From: Flavobacterium rakeshii
Lineage (GTDB): Bacteria; Bacteroidota; Bacteroidia; Flavobacteriales; Flavobacteriaceae
NCBI RefSeq assembly: GCF_009741375.1
Contig: NZ_WOWP01000011.1
Span: forward strand, 62,001 to 126,000
DNA length: 64,000 bases
Direction: 5' to 3'
Shown: positions 43,799-52,859 of the stretch, one piece after another
How the letters are laid out: the number at the start of each line of letters is the position of its first letter
Position numbering within the stretch: the first letter of the stretch is position 1
The notes under the pieces: generated by a model
Told to the model about the DNA's origin: nothing
The model's input: the letters and a program-made list of their open reading frames with translations, nothing else
Databases searched by the model: none
Program-made: the position numbers and the translations under genes

Positions 43799-44986
43799 AT
43801 GAACAAAGTATTACCTTACCTTCTTTTACTCCTCTCCTTATCGGTATTTTCACAAACCGAAAAAGATTCTTCGGCTGTAAAAGTCCGCTACGGACACAAA
43901 GGCTTTGAACTTACCACAGCAGACGATCGTTTTGAGATGCAGATAAGGGCAAGATTACAATTTAGAGCCGCTACACCGGGTGACCAGAACCCGTTAACTT
44001 ATGATGATTTTCAAACCGACAATAAAACAGTTTTCAAAATAAACAGGGCACGCCTTAAAGTAGGCGGACATGCCTATGAATCATGGCTTAAATATTATTT
44101 TGAATATGAACTCTCACAAAGCAACCTGCTTGACTTTAGGGTAATGCTGGAAAAATGGGATTTTTTGAGTTTTAAGGCCGGGCAGTGGAAAGTAGAGTTT
44201 TCCCGCGAACGATTTATTAGCAGCGGTGAACAGCAAATGGTAGACCGCTCTCTTATAAACCGCGAGTTTACACTAGATAGGCAACAGGGCATTGAGGTTT
44301 ACGGACACCTGAAAGGCAAAGGTATAATTGACTTTAATTACTGGGTCGCTGCACTTACCGGAACAGGGCGTGGCAATACTGCTAACGATGATAACAACCT
44401 TATGTATTTTGGGCGATTGCAATGGAACTTTTTAGGACGTGAGGTAGGGTTTGAAAGCAGTGATTTGGAGTTTCATGAAAAACCTGCTGCCATAATTGCT
44501 TTTTCGGCAGCCACAAACCGTAGTCCTTACACGCGTTTCTCACAGGCAGGTGGTGGTTACATAACCGGATTTGAAGACGGTCTTGACGGACAGTACAGGG
44601 TAAACCAAAACAATTTAGAAACAGCTTTTGTATACCGCGGATTTTCGGGGCAGGCTGAATGGCATCATAAAAACATTTTTGACAAACTTAACGGAGACCA
44701 AAAAACCCGAATGAGGGGATATTACTTTCAGGGTGGGTACTTTTTTCATTACCTACTGGACTGGTTCCCTAAAAAAATGGAGATTGCCGCCCGTTATGCC
44801 GAATATAAACCCAATATCGATTTGGCACAAAACCTGGAAACAGAAACCTCCATAGCCTGTAACTGGTTTTTCCACGGGCACGCGTGCAAACTCACAGGCG
44901 AAGGATCGTATTTCAGTTATCAGGATAAAAGTCTTCCTTATGAAGGCGGATGGCGCTTCAGGCTTCAACTGGATATTTCTTTTTAA
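43799..44986 (+). CDS. Phosphate-selective porin of the OprO/OprP family
   Basis: 395 residues: signal peptide (about 1-19, ending FSQ), then a beta-barrel. Family marks are RYGHKGFELTTADDRFEMQI, RARLKVGGHAYESWLKYYFEY, and LSFKAGQWKVEFSRERF with the RQQGIEVYGHL strand. It ends in the Phe-terminated strand RFRLQLDISF. OprO/OprP-type porins let phosphate or polyphosphate through in Pseudomonas; in Bacteroidota the substrate is mostly unproven. The ACAD-like gene follows with its own promoter; the phosphodiester locus is 1.3 kb downstream. Confidence 0.87.
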   Translation: MNKVLPYLLLLLSLSVFSQTEKDSSAVKVRYGHKGFELTTADDRFEMQIRARLQFRAATPGDQNPLTYDDFQTDNKTVFKINRARLKVGGHAYESWLKYYFEYELSQSNLLDFRVMLEKWDFLSFKAGQWKVEFSRERFISSGEQQMVDRSLINREFTLDRQQGIEVYGHLKGKGIIDFNYWVAALTGTGRGNTANDDNNLMYFGRLQWNFLGREVGFESSDLEFHEKPAAIIAFSAATNRSPYTRFSQAGGGYITGFEDGLDGQYRVNQNNLETAFVYRGFSGQAEWHHKNIFDKLNGDQKTRMRGYYFQGGYFFHYLLDWFPKKMEIAARYAEYKPNIDLAQNLETETSIACNWFFHGHACKLTGEGSYFSYQDKSLPYEGGWRFRLQLDISF

Positions 44987-45026
44987 TATTTCTGTCGTTT
45001 TCATTTTCTGTAACTGGCCTATACTT

Positions 45027-45034
45027 TACTTTTG
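45027..45034 (+). promoter_or_regulatory. Bacteroidota -7 element before the ACAD-like gene
   Basis: TACTTTTG matches TAnnTTTG and is 26 bases before the ATG at 45061. It rules out the long ORF start at 44950, which would begin inside the porin gene. Confidence 0.65.
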
Positions 45035-45060
45035 CAAAGCATCAGTCTAAAGAAACTATT

Positions 45061-46152
45061 ATGGCTAATTTTGAGTTTAACGATTTATGGACACAAACCA
45101 TAAAAGAACATGCAGCACAATCGGAACAAAACGGTAAACTGCATCATAAAATCCTTAACCTCATCCATTCCCAAAACTGGTTTAACATTTATGTACCGAA
45201 AGTATATGGCGGACTGGAAAAACCACTACCGGAAATACTACGACTGGAAGAACAAATTGCAAAAGCCGATGGCAGTACCGGATGGACCGTTACCCTATGC
45301 AGCGGGGCAGCCTGGTTTGCAGCGTTTTTAGACCCTGATTTAGCAAAAGAAGTATTCAGCAACCCAAAAGCCTGCCTGGCAGGAAGCGGTGCCGCAACAG
45401 GAACAGCAACCGTTACCCCAAACGGATATAGTATTAACGGTAGCTGGAAATATGCCAGCGGAGCACTGCACGCCACTCATTTCACCATGAACTGCATGGT
45501 TAAAAACAATGATGGATCTGTCGTTTTTAATAATGACAATGAAGAACTCGTACTTTCCTTCCTACTCAAAAAAGAAGAAGTGACCATAGTACCTAACTGG
45601 CCTTCCATGGGAATGGTAGCATCGGGCAGCCATAGCTTTACCGTAAATAACATTGAAGTCCCTTCAAACCGAAGCTTTACCATAAACGGAAGCCCTAAAA
45701 CAACTGCTCCCTACCTTAACTACCCTTTCCTGCAATTAGCCGAAGCCACACTGGCTGTAAACTTTTTAGGAATGGCATCACATTTTATTGAGTTGGTTAA
45801 AGATTTGTTTTATAACAGATCGGGCATGGAACGTTTCACCCCTGAACAGAAATCTTATTTTGAAGATGAATTCAAAAAAGCACAATCACAACTTCAGGAT
45901 GATTCACAGCAATTTTATGAAGTTGTAGACCTATCATGGGAGAACTACATAAAACAAGATACTATCCCTAACGATATACTAAAGCAGGTATCACATTACA
46001 GCAGAACTTTAGCTCATGCTGCCCGAAAGGTTACCGATACCCTTTATCCTTACTGCGGACTGGAAGCTGCCAAAACCGAATCAGAACTTAACCGTGTATG
46101 GAGGGATTTACATACAGCAAGTCAGCATTCGTTACTCACTTTCCCGTTTTAA
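45061..46152 (+). CDS. Acyl-CoA dehydrogenase-family flavoprotein
   Basis: 363 residues from ATG 45061. The N-terminal helical domain has YGGLEKPLPEILRLEEQIAK, the middle beta domain has SGAATGTATVTPNGYSINGSWKYASGA, and the C-terminal helical domain has SRTLAHAARKVTDTLYPYCG and ELNRVWRDLHTASQH. The last motif resembles the flavin-dependent monooxygenase/DszC-HpaH branch, not fatty-acid oxidation enzymes. The usual catalytic Glu of acyl-CoA dehydrogenases is not obvious. Probably an FMN/FAD enzyme on an unknown substrate. Its frame is open further upstream, but the promoter box decides the start. Confidence 0.85.
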   Translation: MANFEFNDLWTQTIKEHAAQSEQNGKLHHKILNLIHSQNWFNIYVPKVYGGLEKPLPEILRLEEQIAKADGSTGWTVTLCSGAAWFAAFLDPDLAKEVFSNPKACLAGSGAATGTATVTPNGYSINGSWKYASGALHATHFTMNCMVKNNDGSVVFNNDNEELVLSFLLKKEEVTIVPNWPSMGMVASGSHSFTVNNIEVPSNRSFTINGSPKTTAPYLNYPFLQLAEATLAVNFLGMASHFIELVKDLFYNRSGMERFTPEQKSYFEDEFKKAQSQLQDDSQQFYEVVDLSWENYIKQDTIPNDILKQVSHYSRTLAHAARKVTDTLYPYCGLEAAKTESELNRVWRDLHTASQHSLLTFPF

Positions 46153-46259
46153 AAAGCACCAAAAACCTCATCAATTTAAACATTACATAACACAAACTTA
46201 AAATAAATCTCTGGTAGGTTTTACAGGATTGTCATTCATTTGCCTATGCTGTTTTTACC

Positions 46260-46838
46260 ATGAGAGAAAAGCTTACTTCATTACCAGACAATGAATTACA
46301 AAACCTTTTAAAACAAGGGAATGAGGCGGCTTTTGGTGTTATTTTTGACCGCTACTGGAAAAAACTCTACAACTACGCCCACAAGATTTATCGTGACGAA
46401 GAAATTTGCCAGGATATTGTTCAGGAAATTTTTATCAGTCTTTGGAACAATGCTTCTTCCTCAAACATATTAAATCTTGAAGCCTACCTTATGCGTTCGG
46501 TAAAATACAGGGTCGCCAACCATATTAGAGGTTTGAAATTCACTCAGGAACATATCGATGTGTTACAGGACATTCCTACCCCATCCAAAACAACTGTTGA
46601 TATAGAATATCAGGAATTTGAAAAAGGCATCCTTAACGAAATTGAAAAACTTTCTCCAAAATGCCGTGAAGTTTTTCTTTTAAGCCGTTTTGAAAACTAC
46701 ACTAATAGCGAAATTGCAAAAAAACTTAATTTATCGGTACACACAGTAGAAAAACACATAAGTAACGCTATTAAACACCTGCGCAACAACTTAGACAATT
46801 ACCAGATGGCTATAATTATTATTTCATTGTTTCTTTAA
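46260..46838 (+). CDS. ECF-type RNA polymerase sigma factor (Bacteroides expansion family)
   Basis: 192 residues. Region 2 (about 20-85) reads FDRYWKKLYNYAHKIYRDEE, CQDIVQEIFISLWNN. Region 4 (about 130-180) reads LSPKCREVFLLSRFENYTNS and EIAKKLNLSVHTVEKHISNA. It would direct transcription of the next genes when released by the FecR partner. FecR follows after 99 bases. Together with an STN-containing SusC this forms a classical surface-signalling unit. Confidence 0.94.
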   Translation: MREKLTSLPDNELQNLLKQGNEAAFGVIFDRYWKKLYNYAHKIYRDEEICQDIVQEIFISLWNNASSSNILNLEAYLMRSVKYRVANHIRGLKFTQEHIDVLQDIPTPSKTTVDIEYQEFEKGILNEIEKLSPKCREVFLLSRFENYTNSEIAKKLNLSVHTVEKHISNAIKHLRNNLDNYQMAIIIISLFL

Positions 46839-46937
46839 TGTTACGGCTTAACCTCGTTTTTTAAGAAAACATTAAACGTAATTTTCTTACTACTTGTTCG
46901 GGTCAAAAAATGTGACTTAAGGGTAAAAGCAAGTATT

Positions 46938-47870
46938 TTGAAAAAAGAAGATTTTATCATTTTAGCCCAAAAGTACGCATCTGGCAACTGCAATGAAGAA
47001 GAAAAGACTGCCGTTGAAGCTTACTTTGAAAAAATGCAAAAAACCACTGATGATATCCCAGAGTATATTCTTGACTCAAAAAGGGACAGCATCTACAATG
47101 AAATAAACAAAGCCATAAAACCGGTTAAGGTTATTCCGTTATGGAAAAAAGCCATGAGGGTTGCCGCTACCCTGTTTATAGTAGCCGGACTTGCTTTTTG
47201 CTACACACTTATCAATAAAGAGATTCCTACTGTTACCGAGTTTGCCGCTAAAGGGGAGAAAAAAGAAGTTATGCTGCATGATGGCAGCGTAGTAGTACTT
47301 AATTCTAACAGTAGTATTAGCTACCCCGAAGAATTTGGTAAAACCAGAGAGGTTACTCTGGAAGGCGAGGCTTACTTTAAAGTATTTCGCAACCCGCAAC
47401 AGCCTTTTATAGTTCAAACCCACAAGGTAGACATAAAAGTACTGGGAACTTCATTCAACATTAATGCTTATGACACTCTTAATACCAAAGTAACTGTACT
47501 TACCGGAAAAGTACAGGTGAGTGATGAAGCCGGAAAAAAAGTATTTCTTATTAAAAACGAACAGGCAGAATATACAACTCAAAATGAGTTTGTACTATCT
47601 AAAGAGAATAGCAGCGATGGTATAGCATGGACTAAAAACATAATAATACTTAAAGACAATACACTTGCCGAAACTGCCAGAATACTTGAAAACTGGTACA
47701 ATGTAACCATAAAATTTGAAGACAGCAGCCTTGAGAACCTTACTATGACAGGTAAGTACAAAAACGAGAAGCTGGAAAACATATTAGAAAGTATCGCCTT
47801 CCTTAAAGAAGTAAAAATTGATTATTTAACTAAAAACCAAATCATTATAAGAAGAAATACTCAACATTAA
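46938..47870 (+). CDS. FecR-family anti-sigma / signal-transducing protein
   Basis: 310 residues, start TTG at 46938. N-terminal cytoplasmic sigma-binding part (about 1-70, KKEDFIILAQKYASGNCNEE), a membrane helix at about 72-90, then a FecR domain (about 100-200) with GEKKEVMLHDGSVVVLNSNS and LGTSFNINAYD, and a C-terminal DUF4974 domain (about 235-305) with ETARILENWYNVTIKFED. It senses the occupied SusC transporter in the periplasm and regulates the adjacent sigma factor. SusC follows after 93 bases. Confidence 0.94.
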   Translation: MKKEDFIILAQKYASGNCNEEEKTAVEAYFEKMQKTTDDIPEYILDSKRDSIYNEINKAIKPVKVIPLWKKAMRVAATLFIVAGLAFCYTLINKEIPTVTEFAAKGEKKEVMLHDGSVVVLNSNSSISYPEEFGKTREVTLEGEAYFKVFRNPQQPFIVQTHKVDIKVLGTSFNINAYDTLNTKVTVLTGKVQVSDEAGKKVFLIKNEQAEYTTQNEFVLSKENSSDGIAWTKNIIILKDNTLAETARILENWYNVTIKFEDSSLENLTMTGKYKNEKLENILESIAFLKEVKIDYLTKNQIIIRRNTQH

Positions 47871-47883
47871 CCAACACAAAAAA

Positions 47884-47912
47884 ACCCGCGTCTGCTGCAA
47901 CAGAAACGGGCC
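47884..47912 (+). other. Imperfect hairpin between fecR and susC
   Basis: CCCG and CGGG arms with an inner TCTG/CAGA stem form a bulged hairpin, 13 bases after the fecR stop. There is no T tract, so it is not a standard terminator. It could stabilise or attenuate the susC message. Evidence is structural only. Confidence 0.35.
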
Positions 47913-47963
47913 ACTTACTTAAAACAAAGACTACAAACAAAATCAAATTTATAGCCTATAGTA

Positions 47964-50900
47964 ATGGATACTAAACTACAATTTTTTTTGAATCGAATAT
48001 CAAACAAATTATTTTATTTGTTTTGCGCCCTTTTCATGGCTGCAACCACAATTGCAGCTCCGGTAAAAGGACAAGCAACAGGTAAGCAAATTAACCTAGA
48101 CCTAAAAAATGCCTCAATTACAGAAGTATTTTCTGCTATTGAAAAAGAAACAGAATTCACTTTCGTTTTTGACGAAAAAATATCGGGAGCTAACCAGCGC
48201 CTAACCATTAAAGCAGTTAACGAAAGTGTTGAAGATGTTTTAAACAAAATCACCGTTAAAACAGGATTCCTGTTCAAAAAAATAAACAACACCATCACTG
48301 TTACTAAAAACCAGCAGGAAATAATCCGCGGTAAGGTAATAGATGAAGACGGACTTTCACTACCGGGCGCTTCGGTACTTGAAAAAGGAACCAACAACAG
48401 TGTAGTGACCGATATGGATGGTAACTTTACCATTACCACTTCAACAGGTGCTACCCTTGAAGTGTCATTTATCGGTTTTGAAACCGTAGAGGTAAAAGCA
48501 AACCCTTCTAAAGAACTTATTATTACACTTGCTCTAAAATCAAACGAGCTTAATGAGGTAGTAGTAACAGCTCTTGGTATTAAAAGGGAAGAAAAACGTT
48601 TAGGTTTCGCGCAGCAAACTATTAAAACAGATCAGCTTGAAACTACAACTCCAAACAACTGGTCATCGGCCTTAAAAGGTAAAGTAGCCGGTTTAAATAT
48701 AGTATCATCAGGATCAGGACCACTTAACTCACAACAAATTGTATTAAGAGGAAACAGATCACTTGTTACCGAAAACAACTATGCTCTTATAGTAGTAGAC
48801 GGTGTACCTATGAATCAGGAAATGACAACATCAGGATCATCATCAGCCTATATGGGTGAAGATTCTCCTATTGATTATGGTAACGGTATATCTGAACTTA
48901 ACCTTGACGATATAGAAACCGTAACTGTACTTAAAGGTGCAGGTGCAACAGCACTTTATGGTAGCCGTGCTGCAAACGGTGCATTAATCATTACAACAAA
49001 ATCGGGTAAAAAGAACAAAGGTTTAGGTATTACTTATACAACAGGAGCTACGTTTGATGTAATACAAAGATGGCCGGACTGGCAGTATAAATACGGTCAG
49101 GGTACAGGAAATTCTTTTGGCGCAGACGGAAACCCATATTACTCTTACGGAAGCTCTGAAGACGGAGGTAGTACCGGTGGTACAAGTAGTGCATGGGGAC
49201 CTGAGTTTAACGGGCAGTCATTTTACCAGTACGACCCAACACTTGAAGGGCAGTCGGCAGAAAGACAATTATGGCAGCCATATAAAGATAACCGTAAGGA
49301 TTTCTGGAGAACAGGTGTAACGTATAACAACAACCTTTCTATACAGGGAGGTGACGAGAAAGGGTCAATGCGTTTCTCTTTAGGTCACCAAAAAAATGAG
49401 TGGATTATGCCTAACACAGGTTTCGAAAGAATATCTGCTGCTGTAAATGCTAACTATCAGGTTTCAGAAAGAATTAAACTGGGAACATCGGTTAACTTTA
49501 ATAACAGAACCAGTGATAACCTTCCTTCAACAGGTTACAACAACGGATCTATTGCTTACTTTATGATATTCCAAAACCCTAACGTAGACCTTGACTGGTA
49601 CCGTAGCATATGGCAACAGGGACAGGAAAACATCCAGCAGGTACACCCTTTCAGTTCGTACATAGACAACCCATACCTTATAGCTTATGAAGCTACTAAC
49701 TCACTGGATAATGACCAGATAGTAGGTAACATTTTCGCTAACATTAACCTGGCTTCAAACCTTGACTTAATGCTTAGATCGGCTATTAATACTTACAGTC
49801 AGCACAGGGAGCAAAGAAGACCTTACAGTATTAACCGTTATGCAAAAGGTTTCTTTAAAACACAAAATGTATTTAAGCAGGAAGTTAATACTGATTTCTT
49901 ACTATCATACAAAAACAACATAAGTAATTCTATTGCTTTCTCGGGATCTGTAGGTGGTAACCTTAAAAACTACAAATACAGAAACACTGAAGCAGAAGTT
50001 GAAGGCCTTGTAGTACCTAATGTTTACAAATTAACAAACGGTGTTAACGCTCCGCTTATCAGAGCAAGAGATGCTTTTGAAAAAGTTAACTCGCTTTACG
50101 GCTTAATGTCGTTCTCTTATAAGGATCAGATATTTATTGACCTTACCGGACGTAACGACTGGTCTAGTACCCTACCGGCTGCTAACAACTCATTCTTCTA
50201 CCCTTCGGCTAACTCGAGCTTTGTTCTTTCTGAGATGTTCAACATGCCAAAGGCTATCGATTACTTAAAATACCGTTTCTCTTTTGCACAGGTAGGTAAC
50301 GATACCGGACCTTACAAAACACAGAAATACTATGACCAGAGTGATTTTGCAAGCTCGGCTGTGGCTCCGGTATTACTATTTAACGACCACTTTAAGCCGG
50401 AAATTACTACCAGCTTTGAAACAGGTATTGAGTTATACATGCTTAAAAAACGTATTAATCTTGATGCTACTATTTATGAGAGTAATACCAAGAACCAGAT
50501 TATAGAAGTACCTATGGATTACAGTACAGGTTACAGCAGAGCCGTACTTAATGCTGGTAAAGTAAGAAACCGCGGTATAGAAATATTATTAGGCGGTAAA
50601 ATATTTGACAATCCAAAATTCAAATGGGCTGCTAACCTTAACTGGTCACGCAACTGGAACAAAGTACTTTCGTTAGCCGAAGGTATCCAGGATCAACAGG
50701 TAATTGGTGAAGGTGGTACTGCATCGGTAATTGCACGTGTAGGCGGTACAACAACTGCAATTTACGGTTATGGTTTTGTACGTTCTGACGACGGACAGAT
50801 TGTTTATGACAATGCTGGTTTACCGGCTTACCCGGATGAGATACAATACATAGGCGATGCCAGCCCTAAATGGAAAGCCGGTTTAACAAACGTATTTACT

Positions 50901-51401
50901 GTTGGCGATTTCACTGCCAGCGTAACGGTTGACGGACAGTATGGCGGTATTATTTACTCGCAAACGCACCACAAATCTATGGAGCAGGGTAAACTTACCT
51001 CAACGTATTATGGTAGAGAAGAAGGCTTTATTGTAGGTGACGGTGTTGTTCAAAACGGCGACGGTACTTACTCTCCAAATACTACACAGGTTAAACCTGC
51101 CGACTGGTATAAGAGATACTACCGCAGAGCTAATATTGAATCAAACTCATTTGACGCTTCATACCTAAAACTTCGTGAGGTGAGCCTTGGATATAACTTC
51201 CCAAAAACGTGGTTAAAAAATACAGGACTTAACTCAGTTCAGCTTTCAGTATTTGGTAGAGATCTGGCAGTAATTTCAGACTTCCCAATATATGATCCGG
51301 AAACTGCAGCACTTAACGGTAACGTAATGCTACAGGGTATAGAAATGGGGCAAATGCCTTCGCCTGCAACTTATGGTTTTAACTTAAAAGTGAATTTTTA
51401 A
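47964..51401 (+). CDS. SusC/RagA-family TonB-dependent transporter with STN domain
   Basis: 1145 residues. A long signal peptide (about 1-38) is followed by an STN secretin/TonB signalling domain (about 45-100, NLDLKNASITEVFSAIEKET) and a carboxypeptidase-regulatory-like beta domain (about 115-190, GKVIDEDGLSLPGASVLEKG). The TonB plug has NEVVVTALGIKREEKRLGF and IETVTVLKGAGATALYGSRA. The barrel runs to the C-terminal FNLKVNF. The STN domain means it signals to the neighbouring FecR. Substrate cannot be read from the sequence; the following phosphoesterases suggest a phosphorylated or phosphodiester compound. It pairs with the SusD protein 12 bases downstream. Confidence 0.95.
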   Translation: MDTKLQFFLNRISNKLFYLFCALFMAATTIAAPVKGQATGKQINLDLKNASITEVFSAIEKETEFTFVFDEKISGANQRLTIKAVNESVEDVLNKITVKTGFLFKKINNTITVTKNQQEIIRGKVIDEDGLSLPGASVLEKGTNNSVVTDMDGNFTITTSTGATLEVSFIGFETVEVKANPSKELIITLALKSNELNEVVVTALGIKREEKRLGFAQQTIKTDQLETTTPNNWSSALKGKVAGLNIVSSGSGPLNSQQIVLRGNRSLVTENNYALIVVDGVPMNQEMTTSGSSSAYMGEDSPIDYGNGISELNLDDIETVTVLKGAGATALYGSRAANGALIITTKSGKKNKGLGITYTTGATFDVIQRWPDWQYKYGQGTGNSFGADGNPYYSYGSSEDGGSTGGTSSAWGPEFNGQSFYQYDPTLEGQSAERQLWQPYKDNRKDFWRTGVTYNNNLSIQGGDEKGSMRFSLGHQKNEWIMPNTGFERISAAVNANYQVSERIKLGTSVNFNNRTSDNLPSTGYNNGSIAYFMIFQNPNVDLDWYRSIWQQGQENIQQVHPFSSYIDNPYLIAYEATNSLDNDQIVGNIFANINLASNLDLMLRSAINTYSQHREQRRPYSINRYAKGFFKTQNVFKQEVNTDFLLSYKNNISNSIAFSGSVGGNLKNYKYRNTEAEVEGLVVPNVYKLTNGVNAPLIRARDAFEKVNSLYGLMSFSYKDQIFIDLTGRNDWSSTLPAANNSFFYPSANSSFVLSEMFNMPKAIDYLKYRFSFAQVGNDTGPYKTQKYYDQSDFASSAVAPVLLFNDHFKPEITTSFETGIELYMLKKRINLDATIYESNTKNQIIEVPMDYSTGYSRAVLNAGKVRNRGIEILLGGKIFDNPKFKWAANLNWSRNWNKVLSLAEGIQDQQVIGEGGTASVIARVGGTTTAIYGYGFVRSDDGQIVYDNAGLPAYPDEIQYIGDASPKWKAGLTNVFTVGDFTASVTVDGQYGGIIYSQTHHKSMEQGKLTSTYYGREEGFIVGDGVVQNGDGTYSPNTTQVKPADWYKRYYRRANIESNSFDASYLKLREVSLGYNFPKTWLKNTGLNSVQLSVFGRDLAVISDFPIYDPETAALNGNVMLQGIEMGQMPSPATYGFNLKVNF

Positions 51402-51413
51402 TCTGATTTGAAA

Positions 51414-52844
51414 ATGAAAAAGATAACTTATATAGCCGCCTGCTTATCGCTGTTTATGCTTAACACAGCCTGTACAGGTGATTTTGAAGAAATAAACGAA
51501 GATCCAAACCGTATAGCACAAATTAGTCCGGGTACACTTATTAACCCTATCATTTATGGCATGGCAAGTCACAATGCATCACGCAGTGCCAGTACTAATT
51601 TTGACCTTATGCAGGTTACCCTGCCTTTCCCAAGTGTATCGGGAGGCTTACATCGTTATGACGTTAGTCCTAATATAGGTAACTCGTCGTGGAATACATC
51701 ATACAAGTGGCTGGCAAACATACGCGAAATGCGTATGGCTGCCGAAGCTTCGGGAGATAACAACTATCTGGCAGCTGCTTTAACGCTTAATGCATGGGTA
51801 TATTCAAACCTAACAGACCAGTTTGGACCTGTACCTATGACTGAGGCGGTAAGAGCTGAAGACGGTATACTTTACCCGGCATACGACAGCCAGGAACTTA
51901 TTTATGAAACCATACTTAACGACCTGGAAACAGCTAACCAACTATATGATACCGATATGGGTATGATATATGCAAGCGACATCCTTTTTAACAATGATGT
52001 TGAGAAATGGAAAAAGTTCACCAACTCACTACACATGAGACTTTTATTAAGAATCTCAAACCGTACTGAAACGAATGCTTTCCAAAAGCTTACAACAATG
52101 ATAAACAACCCTGAAGAATATCCTGTATTTGAAAGCAATGCCGAGTCGGCTATACTACAGGTAACAGGTGTAGGTGCAAACGTATCGCCATGGGGAAGAC
52201 CTCAGGATTTTAGGCTTAATGTAAAAATGGCTTCATTCTTTATTGACAATCTTAACGACTGGAATGACCCAAGGAGACCGCTTATCGCTACCACAGGTAC
52301 TGATCTTGACAATAACAACATTGGCTACATAGGTATCCCAAGCGGATATGACGGACCGGATTCTCAGTTTGAATACAATGCCTCTACCCTACAGATACTA
52401 CAGGTTACCAACCCAATGCAAATTTTCATCCTTCCTTATTCGGAAGTAGAATTCATTAAAGCAGAGGTTGCACAAAGAGGTTTTACAACTGATGCTGAAG
52501 AGCATTACAACAAGGGTATTAAGGCAGCTATTGAGCAGGTTAAAGCTACTGTGCCAGAGGATTATTTTGACAACACAGCAGTACAGTATGACGGTACACT
52601 GGAGCAAATAATGCTTCAAAAATACTACGCCCTGTACTTTGTAGATTATCAGCAATGGTTTGAGTTTAGAAGAACAGGCTTACCTGAACTTCCTACAACT
52701 CCTGCAATGCTTAACAACGCTATGATGCCATCAAGATTCCCTTATCCTTCAGATCAGCAGATTTATAACCTTTCAAACTATCAGGATGCTGTACAAATGA
52801 TAGGTGAAGACGACATCAACACCAAAGTTTGGTGGGATAATTAA
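51414..52844 (+). CDS. SusD/RagB-family surface lipoprotein (SusD-like_2)
   Basis: 476 residues from ATG 51414; a TTG two codons earlier (51408) would also read through. Lipoprotein signal with lipid Cys20 in NTAC; the next residues TGDFEE resemble the acidic export signal that sends lipoproteins to the cell surface in Flavobacteria. Helical SusD-like fold with TPR-like repeats: YKWLANIREMRMAAEASGDN, TLNAWVYSNLTDQFGPVPMT, and the terminal KYYALYFVDYQQWFEFRRTG. SusD forms the lid of the SusC barrel and binds the ligand. The family is close to PF12771. Confidence 0.93.
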   Translation: MKKITYIAACLSLFMLNTACTGDFEEINEDPNRIAQISPGTLINPIIYGMASHNASRSASTNFDLMQVTLPFPSVSGGLHRYDVSPNIGNSSWNTSYKWLANIREMRMAAEASGDNNYLAAALTLNAWVYSNLTDQFGPVPMTEAVRAEDGILYPAYDSQELIYETILNDLETANQLYDTDMGMIYASDILFNNDVEKWKKFTNSLHMRLLLRISNRTETNAFQKLTTMINNPEEYPVFESNAESAILQVTGVGANVSPWGRPQDFRLNVKMASFFIDNLNDWNDPRRPLIATTGTDLDNNNIGYIGIPSGYDGPDSQFEYNASTLQILQVTNPMQIFILPYSEVEFIKAEVAQRGFTTDAEEHYNKGIKAAIEQVKATVPEDYFDNTAVQYDGTLEQIMLQKYYALYFVDYQQWFEFRRTGLPELPTTPAMLNNAMMPSRFPYPSDQQIYNLSNYQDAVQMIGEDDINTKVWWDN

Positions 52845-52859
52845 TAGATTCAACTAAAA

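Noticed and set aside
44950..45060. N-terminal extension of the ACAD-like ORF
   Set aside because: It overlaps the porin 3' end, looks like random hydrophobic sequence, and a -7 promoter box at 45027 lies downstream of the first ATG.
47884..47912. Hairpin after fecR as a terminator
   Set aside because: No T tract follows and the stem is bulged; kept only as a possible leader structure.
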